From NCBI RefSeq assembly GCF_007570865.1, contig NZ_VLPS01000003.1:62001-126000 (forward strand): a stretch of 64,000 nucleotides of DNA. Reading direction: 5' to 3'. This DNA is from Atlantibacter subterraneus (lineage in GTDB: Bacteria > Pseudomonadota > Gammaproteobacteria > Enterobacterales > Enterobacteriaceae). The position numbers and the translations under genes are program-made. Position 1 is the first letter of the stretch; every line of letters begins with the position of its first letter. This document shows, one piece after another, positions 58,898 to 64,000 of this stretch. Under the pieces are notes generated by a model. It ran no database searches, was not told where the DNA came from, and was given only the letters and a program-made list of their open reading frames with translations.

Positions 58898-60187
58898 ATG
58901 ATGAAAAAACTCACAATGAAATCGGCTCTTGCAGCGTGCGCGCTGATGCCTGGCCTGGCGATGGCCGCACCGGCGGTTGCCGATAAAGCCGATAACGCCT
59001 TTATGATGATTTGCACCGCCCTGGTGCTTTTTATGACCATTCCCGGCCTGGCGCTGTTTTACGGCGGGCTGATTCGCTCTAAAAACGTGCTGTCGATGCT
59101 TACCCAGGTCTCCGTTTCTTTCGCCCTGGTTTGCGTACTGTGGGTGGTTTACGGCTACTCACTGGCGTTCGGCACCGGCGGTTCTTTCTTCGGCAATTTC
59201 GACTGGATCATGCTGAAAGGCATCGCGATCACCGACGTGATGGGCTCGTTCTATCAGTACATCCACGTGGCGTTCCAGGGCTCCTTCGCCTGTATCACCG
59301 TGGGGCTGATCGTTGGGGCAATTGCTGAACGCATTCGCTTCTCTGCCGTGGTAATTTTCGTGGTGGTGTGGCTGACCCTCTCTTACATTCCGATTGCTCA
59401 CATGGTGTGGGGCGGTGGTTTGCTGGGTACCCATGGCGCGCTGGACTTCGCGGGTGGCACGGTGGTGCATATCAACGCCGCAGTCGCTGGCCTGGTGGGC
59501 GCTTATCTGGTGGGCAAACGTGTAGGCTTCGGCAAAGAAGCGTTCAAACCGCATAACCTGCCGATGGTGTTTACCGGTACGGCGATCCTTTACTTCGGCT
59601 GGTTCGGCTTTAATGCCGGTTCCGCCAGTGCCGCCAACGAAATCGCGGGCCTGGCGTTTGTGAATACCGTGGTGGCTACCGCCGCAGCGATTCTGGCCTG
59701 GGTATTTGGTGAGTGGGCGGTGCGCGGTAAGCCTTCTCTGCTGGGCGCGTGTTCCGGTGCGATTGCCGGTCTGGTCGGCGTGACGCCAGCCTGTGGTTTT
59801 ATCGGCGTCGGCGGTGCGTTAATCGTCGGTATCGCGGCGGGTCTGGCCGGTCTGTGGGGCGTGACCATGCTGAAGCGCTGGCTGCGGGTGGATGACCCTT
59901 GTGACGTGTTCGGCGTGCATGGCGTGTGCGGCATCGTAGGCTGCATCCTGACCGGTATCTTTGCCTCAACTTCTCTGGGCGGCGTGGGCTATGCGGAAGG
60001 CGTGACCATGGGCCACCAGGTACTGGTACAGCTGGAAAGCATCGCGGTGACGGTGGTGTGGTCAGGCGTTGTGGCTTTCGTCGCCTATAAGCTGGCCGAT
60101 CTGACCGTGGGTCTGCGCGTACCGGAAGATCAGGAGCGCGAAGGCCTCGACGTCAACAGCCACGGCGAGAACGCCTACAACTCGTAA
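58898..60187 (+). CDS. amtB: Ammonium transporter AmtB
   Basis: Inner-membrane trimeric ammonia/ammonium channel. 429 residues from ATG 58898 (E. coli 428), with a cleavable signal peptide ending PGLAMA before APAVADKA. Eleven membrane helices in the mature protein. The pore motifs are intact: twin histidines in GALDFAGGTVVHINA and DVFGVHGVCGIVG, and the Phe gate in YQYIHVAFQGSFACI. It starts 25 bases after glnK. The extended tail EGLDVNSHGENAYNS is the GlnK-docking end. Confidence 0.97.
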   Translation: MMKKLTMKSALAACALMPGLAMAAPAVADKADNAFMMICTALVLFMTIPGLALFYGGLIRSKNVLSMLTQVSVSFALVCVLWVVYGYSLAFGTGGSFFGNFDWIMLKGIAITDVMGSFYQYIHVAFQGSFACITVGLIVGAIAERIRFSAVVIFVVVWLTLSYIPIAHMVWGGGLLGTHGALDFAGGTVVHINAAVAGLVGAYLVGKRVGFGKEAFKPHNLPMVFTGTAILYFGWFGFNAGSASAANEIAGLAFVNTVVATAAAILAWVFGEWAVRGKPSLLGACSGAIAGLVGVTPACGFIGVGGALIVGIAAGLAGLWGVTMLKRWLRVDDPCDVFGVHGVCGIVGCILTGIFASTSLGGVGYAEGVTMGHQVLVQLESIAVTVVWSGVVAFVAYKLADLTVGLRVPEDQEREGLDVNSHGENAYNS

Positions 60188-60200
60188 TCTCCAGGCAATA

Positions 60201-60236
60201 AAAAGGGCAGGTCTCCGCGAGGAGCCTGCCCTTTTT
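60201..60236. terminator. Terminator between amtB and tesB
   Basis: AAAAGGGCAGG ... CCTGCCCTTTTT with an inner CTCC/GGAG extension. It begins 13 bases after the amtB stop; the tesB stop lies 6 bases beyond its other end, so it serves both convergent genes. Confidence 0.9.
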
Positions 60237-60242
60237 GCATGG

Positions 60243-61103
60243 TTAACTGCGCTTACGCATCACGCCTTCCTGCACCGTTGAGGCCACCAGCACGCCGTCC
60301 TGAGTGTAAAATTCGCCGCGTACAAAGCCGCGCGCGCTGGACGCCGAAGTGCTCTCCACGCTGTAAAGCAGCCAGTCGTTGAGATCGAACGGGCGATGGA
60401 ACCACATGGAATGGTCGATAGTCGCCACCTGCATGCCCGGCTCCAGGAAGCCGACGCCGTGCGGCTGGAGCGCCACGGGCAGGAAGTTAAAGTCGGAGGC
60501 GTAGCCCAGCAGGTACTGATGCACCCGTAAATCTGCGGGCAGGGTGCCGTTAGCCCGGAACCACACCAGACGCGACGGCTCCGCCACATGGCCTTTCAGC
60601 GGGTTGTGGAACTCAACCGGGCGGATCTCCAACGGCTTGTCGCAGAGGAATTTTTCCCGCACCGGCGGCGGCAGGAAGTTTTCAAACTCCCGGGCGATAT
60701 CGGTTTCCGATTTTAAGCTCTCCGGCCCCGGTGCGGCGGGCATGGTTTTCTGATGCTCAAACCCGGACTCCGGCGCCTGGAACGAGGCGGTCATATAAAA
60801 AATCGGTTTGCCGTTCTGAATAGCGGCAACGCGGCGGGCGCTGAAGCTATTGCCGTCGCGCAGCACTTCCACGTCGTAAATAATCGGTTTCTGGCTGTCG
60901 CCCGGGCGCAGGAAATAGCTGTGAAAAGAGTGAACCAGTCGCTCTGAAGGCACCGTTTCTTTTGCCGCATACAGAGCCTGACCCACGACCTGGCCGCCGA
61001 ACACCTGACGTAGCCCGAGATCTTCGCTCTGCCCGCGAAACAGTCCTTCTTCAATTTTTTCCAGATTTAACAGTGCCAGTAAATTGCTAAGCGCCTGACT
61101 CAT
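60243..61103 (-). CDS. tesB: Acyl-CoA thioesterase II
   Basis: Broad-range acyl-CoA thioesterase with a double hot-dog fold. 286 residues, as in E. coli. N-terminal hot-dog with [14 protein letters not shown] and [15 protein letters not shown]-terminal hot-dog with the catalytic network residues in [18 protein letters not shown] and [11 protein letters not shown]. Single gene, divergent from ybaY. Confidence 0.97.
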   Translation of the reverse strand: MSQALSNLLALLNLEKIEEGLFRGQSEDLGLRQVFGGQVVGQALYAAKETVPSERLVHSFHSYFLRPGDSQKPIIYDVEVLRDGNSFSARRVAAIQNGKPIFYMTASFQAPESGFEHQKTMPAAPGPESLKSETDIAREFENFLPPPVREKFLCDKPLEIRPVEFHNPLKGHVAEPSRLVWFRANGTLPADLRVHQYLLGYASDFNFLPVALQPHGVGFLEPGMQVATIDHSMWFHRPFDLNDWLLYSVESTSASSARGFVRGEFYTQDGVLVASTVQEGVMRKRS

Positions 61104-61401
61104 AAAGGATCCTCAACGGAGAAGAGAAATTCAGTGGTGCTTTATGGGCGTTGTGCCGCATCAGGCCAGAAATGCCGATAACGCGCGGAATACGCAACCA
61201 TAAACGCTGAGTATAACGCAGTTTCTCAACTGGTCAGAGGGGTTCAATTATCTGAATACTGGCCCGTTTTCAGGCGATTCCCGGCAGAGTGTGCCAGGCT
61301 TAGCACGATAGATGAGTTTTAACCACTCACTCTGGTGGAGCGTCAGGCCCGACCACCGGGTCTTTCATTTCACTGGTGCATAGAAGATAAGGAGAACTTT
61401 A
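61104..61401. promoter_or_regulatory. Divergent tesB-ybaY intergenic region
   Basis: 298 non-coding bases. AACTGGTCAGAGGGGTT (61228-61244) matches one half and the outer ends of the FadR box, but the central CC of the second half is GG, so binding is doubtful. SD for ybaY is AAGGAGAAC. No clear sigma-70 promoter could be fixed by eye. Confidence 0.35.
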
Positions 61402-61974
61402 ATGAAACTCGTGCACATGTTAAGTGGTTTAGCGGTTGCGGTTGCTCTTGCAGGTTGCGCACAGCAAAAGAGCGCAGATATTGCCGTTCCGGCGCCAAGC
61501 CCTAATACTTCCGCGGTCAACGCTCAACCTGTAATTCAGCAGCCTAATGTCTCCGGTACGGTGTGGATCCGCCAGAAAGTGGCGCTGCCGCCGCATTCGG
61601 TGCTAACCGTCACGCTGGCGGATGCGTCAATAGCCGATGCGCCGTCTAAAGTGATCGCTCAGAAAGCGGTGCGCACTGAAGGTAAACAGCCGCCGTTCAG
61701 CTTTGTACTGCCGTTTGACCCGGCTCAAATCCAGCCAAACGCGCGTATTCTGCTGAGCGCCGCGATTACCGTGGATGACAAGCTGATGTTTGTTACCGAT
61801 ACGGTGAAACCGGCAGTGAATCAGGGCGGGACGAAAATCGACCTGACGCTGGTACCGGTTGAAGGAACTGCGATCCCGCTGTCTGAACATGGCGGCGCGG
61901 CAACCACAGTGCCTTCTACTTCGCCGACTCAGGTAACGCCATCGTCCGCTGTTCCAGCTCCGACGACCTACTAA
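61402..61974 (+). CDS. ybaY: Lipoprotein YbaY
   Basis: Predicted lipoprotein of the YbaY/HslJ-like family, 190 residues, as in E. coli. Lipobox LAGC with Cys19 (MKLVHMLSGLAVAVALAGC), a 30-residue Ala/Pro-rich linker, then one beta-rich domain (VSGTVWIRQKVALPPHSVLTVTLADAS ... TDTVKPAV) and a Thr/Pro/Ser-rich tail. E. coli ybaY is glycerol/stationary-phase linked; function unclear. Confidence 0.94.
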   Translation: MKLVHMLSGLAVAVALAGCAQQKSADIAVPAPSPNTSAVNAQPVIQQPNVSGTVWIRQKVALPPHSVLTVTLADASIADAPSKVIAQKAVRTEGKQPPFSFVLPFDPAQIQPNARILLSAAITVDDKLMFVTDTVKPAVNQGGTKIDLTLVPVEGTAIPLSEHGGAATTVPSTSPTQVTPSSAVPAPTTY

Positions 61975-61983
61975 GCCTGCGAT

Positions 61984-62008
61984 AACGCCTCTTCGGAGGC
62001 GTTTTTTT
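61984..62008 (+). terminator. ybaY terminator
   Basis: AACGCCTC - TTCG tetraloop - GAGGCGTT followed by T5, 9 bases after the ybaY stop. The convergent atl stop codon overlaps the T-run. Confidence 0.9.
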
Positions 62009-62327
62009 ATGGCCGATCGTAATCCCAGCGGTAGCGCGCCATATCGATATGCCCATCGCCGGAAACCATAACGCCTTCGCTGAGTAGGGCCTGCCGCTGG
62101 CGCTGTAAATCCGGGCCGGTCAGAGATATCGCGCCGTGGCGGTTTACCACACGGTGCCACGGAATGCGGCTGCCTTCCGGTAAACGTTTCAGAACACCGC
62201 CTACCTGACGCGCAGCGCGCGGCGAGCCAGCCAGCATCGCCACATCTCCATAGGTCGTGACGTGCCCTTCCGGGATGGAAGCAACGATAAGAAAAACGCG
62301 CTGAGGGAAAGTGTCGTGGTTGTCCAT
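62007..62327 (-). CDS. atl: Alkyltransferase-like protein Atl (YbaZ)
   Basis: Binds O6-alkylguanine in DNA and flags it for nucleotide-excision repair; it cannot remove the alkyl group. 106 residues from the ATG at 62327, preceded by CGGAGCCAAT; longer starts at 62357 and 62444 have weaker ribosome sites. The active-site motif is PWHRV, with Trp replacing the acceptor Cys of PCHRV, the hallmark of the Atl family. The DNA-binding helix (SPRAARQVGGVLKRL) is conserved. Confidence 0.93.
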   Translation of the reverse strand: MDNHDTFPQRVFLIVASIPEGHVTTYGDVAMLAGSPRAARQVGGVLKRLPEGSRIPWHRVVNRHGAISLTGPDLQRQRQALLSEGVMVSGDGHIDMARYRWDYDRP

Positions 62328-62479
62328 ATTGGCTCCGCTGCTCTTTGGACTAAGCATAATCAACCCGCCGCCCCCGGAAAAGCCTTGATTGCGCAAGAAA
62401 CCGGCATCCGGTCGCGGCTTGCTTGCATTTAGCCAGGACAACAATGATAATGCCCTGCGCGTTGAAAAACGCTCTCAAT

Positions 62480-62593
62480 GGGGGCTCTGTTGGTTCTCCC
62501 GCAACACTACTTTGTTTACCTGGTCAGATCCGGAAGGAAGCAGCCAAAGCAGATGACGTGTGTGCCGGGATGTAGCTGGCAGGGCCCCCACCC
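62480..62593 (+). ncRNA. ffs: 4.5S RNA (signal recognition particle RNA)
   Basis: 114-nt SRP RNA that binds Ffh. It begins GGGGGCTCTGTTGG and ends CAGGGCCCCCACCC, the same length and terminal pairing as E. coli. The apical domain TCCGGAAGGAAGCAGCC with its GGAA tetraloop is exact. A few bases differ from E. coli as remembered, including CAGATCC (E. coli CAGGTCC) and CCAAAGC (E. coli CCAAGGC) beside the internal loops. Located between atl and ybaA, as in E. coli. Confidence 0.97.
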
Positions 62594-62776
62594 ATTTGTG
62601 CTGCCGACCCGTTCTTCTTTTTCTGACACGACTCACTCCGCGTCACGTTTTTTGATCTCGTTACCCAGATGTCACAAATACGTCATTTTTTTGTCACATT
62701 AATTCTGCATTATTCTGCTACTCAATAATAATGATTCCTCTGCTGCTTGATCATTAATTCTATTAAGGGATTTTCT

Positions 62777-63028
62777 ATGAGCACCGCGGTTCTGAATGTC
62801 AAAATTAATAGCGAATTAAAAGAGCGTATTCGTCACTATGCCGAAGATAATAGTGAAACCTTATCTTCCGTAACCGAAAAGCTGCTGCTTAACGCGCTGA
62901 ACGCCCAGGATAATATTGAAGTCGATGAACAGGATATCGACAGTCAGCATACTCAGGAAGAGAATACTCCAGCGTTAACAGACAAAGAAATCAAAGCGTT
63001 ACGTAAACTGCTGAAGAAAAGAAAATGA
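62777..63028 (+). CDS. Small ribbon-helix-helix-like protein, first gene of an overlapping pair
   Basis: 83 residues from ATG 62777, preceded by AAGGGA; the in-frame TTG at 62747 is less likely. The N-terminal half (STAVLNVKINSELKERIRHYAEDN, then SSVTEKLLLNAL) has the strand-helix-helix pattern of MetJ/Arc or RelB/DinJ-type DNA-binding proteins; the C-terminal half is acidic and ends in LRKLLKKRK. It is AT-rich compared with its neighbours. Its stop overlaps the next start (ATGA), so the two are coupled. Not found between ffs and ybaA in E. coli. Possibly an antitoxin-like regulator; this is inference. Confidence 0.72.
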   Translation: MSTAVLNVKINSELKERIRHYAEDNSETLSSVTEKLLLNALNAQDNIEVDEQDIDSQHTQEENTPALTDKEIKALRKLLKKRK

Positions 63029-63243
63029 TTAAAGAACCTATCTGTAATGCAGAAAATTATTCCCAGGCCTGTGAGTTACTGCGTTCAGGACGGGTAAAAC
63101 ATGTGCGTCTGGGATGGCAAATCGGTGGGGATGAATTCTTTAAAATCGCCTCCGACTGGTGTGACGCAGGGGCGAAAATTAAAAAACATGACGATTGTTT
63201 TGTTATTTCGCTAAAAGGGTTCCCGATCCCGCGTCAGGCTTAA
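63025..63243 (+). CDS. Small protein of unknown function, second gene of the pair
   Basis: 72 residues, no signal or membrane segment. Sequence features: MIKEPICNAENYSQACELLRSGRVKHVR, a Trp/Gly segment LGWQIGGDEFFKIASDWC, and an end CFVISLKGFPIPRQA; three cysteines. It starts inside the stop codon of the ribbon-helix-helix-like gene (4-base ATGA overlap) and has no other ribosome site, so expression depends on that gene. I do not recognise the family. The arrangement resembles toxin-antitoxin pairs, but nothing in the sequence proves toxicity. Confidence 0.65.
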   Translation: MIKEPICNAENYSQACELLRSGRVKHVRLGWQIGGDEFFKIASDWCDAGAKIKKHDDCFVISLKGFPIPRQA

Positions 63244-63340
63244 TCTCTAACGAATAGCTATAATAATAAACCTGCTGGCGAGCAAGAGTTTGCCGTGTAG
63301 GCGCGTCTCTCCACCTCCCGTATCATGGACGGTACGTTAC

Positions 63341-63365
63341 GACGAGCTGCCTGCTCGTCTTTTTG
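63341..63365 (+). terminator. Terminator after the small-gene pair
   Basis: GACGAGC - TGCCT - GCTCGTC followed by T6 and GTTTT, about 100 bases after the second small gene and 75 bases before ybaA. It separates the pair from ybaA. Confidence 0.85.
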
Positions 63366-63440
63366 TTTTCCTCCGCTACAAGCATCCAACCGCTACACTT
63401 ATCTACGCACGATCAACGCTGCTCATGTGGAGGTAGGCGT

Positions 63441-63794
63441 ATGAACTATGTCGATGGTTTTGTAGTTGCTGTTCCCAGGGACAAAAAAGCCGCTTATCAG
63501 GCGATGGCCGCCAAAGCGGCACCGCTGTTCAAAGAGTTTGGCGCGTTACGCATTGTTGAATGCTGGGCTGATGATGTTCCGGACGGAAAGCTCACCGATT
63601 TTCGGATGGCGGTAAAAGCCACCGATGACGAAGAGGTGGTGTTTAGCTGGATTGAATATCCATCCAGAGAAGCCCGCGATGCCGCTAATAAGAAAATGAT
63701 GGAAGACCCGCGAATGAAGGCATTCGGGGATGAAATGCCTTTTGATGGCAAGCGGATGATTTACGGCGGATTTGCACCAATACTGGATGAGTAG
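63441..63794 (+). CDS. ybaA: DUF1428 protein YbaA
   Basis: Small dimeric alpha/beta-barrel-like protein of unknown function, 117 residues, as in E. coli. ATG at 63441 after GGAGG; the upstream in-frame ATG at 63363 is not family-like. Conserved NYVDGFVVAVPRDKKAAYQAM, FGALRIVECWADDVPDGK and FDGKRMIYGGF. Converges with the EAL-domain gene. Confidence 0.95.
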   Translation: MNYVDGFVVAVPRDKKAAYQAMAAKAAPLFKEFGALRIVECWADDVPDGKLTDFRMAVKATDDEEVVFSWIEYPSREARDAANKKMMEDPRMKAFGDEMPFDGKRMIYGGFAPILDE

Positions 63795-63801
63795 TGCTAC
63801 G

Positions 63802-64000
63802 CTACCGGGTAGTGCGGGCGACCGTGCTGCCCGGGTAATTTTCGCACCATAATTGCAGTTCATTTCCCCGTAAGGCCTTACTGTATAACCATCCCTGACC
63901 GTACTGGACGCCATGCTCACATAACCATTGGGCCTGACGCGCGCTTTCAATCCCCTCAGCAACAAGCTCAAGCTGGAGATGTTTAGCCATATCAATGATA
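63802..64000 (-). CDS. pdeB: EAL-domain c-di-GMP phosphodiesterase, C-terminal end (partial)
   Basis: Only the last 66 codons are in the window; the gene continues past the right edge. The reading IIDMAKHLQLELVAEGIESARQAQWLCEHGVQYGQGWLY carries the VAEGIES motif (catalytic Glu) and the loop YGQGWLY of EAL phosphodiesterases. The position after ybaA matches E. coli pdeB (ylaB), a membrane CSS-EAL enzyme. If so, it could lower the c-di-GMP read by LapD in the same genome. Confidence 0.88.
   Translation of the reverse strand, partial: IIDMAKHLQLELVAEGIESARQAQWLCEHGVQYGQGWLYSKALRGNELQLWCENYPGSTVARTTR

Noticed and set aside
62478-62702. 74-residue ORF covering the 4.5S RNA
   Set aside because: The RNA gene accounts for the sequence; start and codon use are not gene-like.

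Overview
The window is a chromosomal segment of a member of the Enterobacteriaceae. Almost every housekeeping gene is close to its Escherichia coli K-12 counterpart in length, in N- and C-terminal sequence and in order (nrdR-ribD-ribE-nusB-thiL ... xseB-ispA-dxs-yajO, thiI, yajL-panE-yajQ-yajR-cyoEDCBA-ampG-yajG-bolA-tig-clpP-clpX-lon-hupB-ppiD-ybaV-fadM-queC-ybaE-cof ... mdlAB-glnK-amtB-tesB-ybaY-atl-ffs ... ybaA-pdeB). It is not E. coli: it carries extra blocks, lacks pgpA after thiL, and has different intergenic DNA. An Enterobacter/Kosakonia-like lineage fits, but the genus cannot be fixed from the sequence alone.

Layout. 1-9240: riboflavin, thiamin, isoprenoid and tRNA-thiolation genes. 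9241-27843: an accessory block between thiI and yajL, which are neighbours in E. coli K-12. It holds a complete Lap-type surface adhesion system: a type I secretion apparatus (lapC, lapB and lapE homologues), a 1228-residue adhesin with an N-terminal retention module and a 450-residue Asp-Ala tract, the c-di-GMP receptor LapD, the periplasmic protease LapG, and two uncharacterised partner genes. Next come an IclR-family regulator and a divergent three-gene molybdoenzyme operon with unusually clear operator palindromes. 27844-38821: yajL to yajG, including cytochrome bo3 oxidase. 39123-48528: proteostasis genes (bolA, tig, clpP, clpX, lon, hupB, ppiD), with sigma-32-like promoters before clpP and lon. 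48675-62327: mixed metabolism and transport, including a cysteine-desulfhydrase-like gene divergent from decR, the mdlAB exporter and a sigma-54-dependent glnK-amtB pair. 62480-64000: 4.5S RNA, a two-gene overlapping small-ORF module of unknown function, ybaA and the 3' end of an EAL-domain gene.

How the parts work together. The adhesin has the N-terminal module and a Thr-Ala-Ala-Gly site expected for LapG cleavage. LapD has degenerate GGDEF and EAL motifs and the periplasmic Trp125 typical of a LapG-sequestering receptor. The system therefore probably ties surface retention of the adhesin to c-di-GMP. The molybdoenzyme operon has a Tat signal, a four-cluster ferredoxin subunit and a DmsC-like anchor, and an FNR-like box lies upstream, so it is likely an anaerobic quinol-linked reductase of unknown substrate.

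Best candidates for something undescribed: the acidic Asp-Ala adhesin; the 553- and 113-residue genes in the lapG-lapD operon; the Cys-ligated molybdoenzyme with its twin 17-bp palindromes; and the overlapping small-gene pair after ffs.
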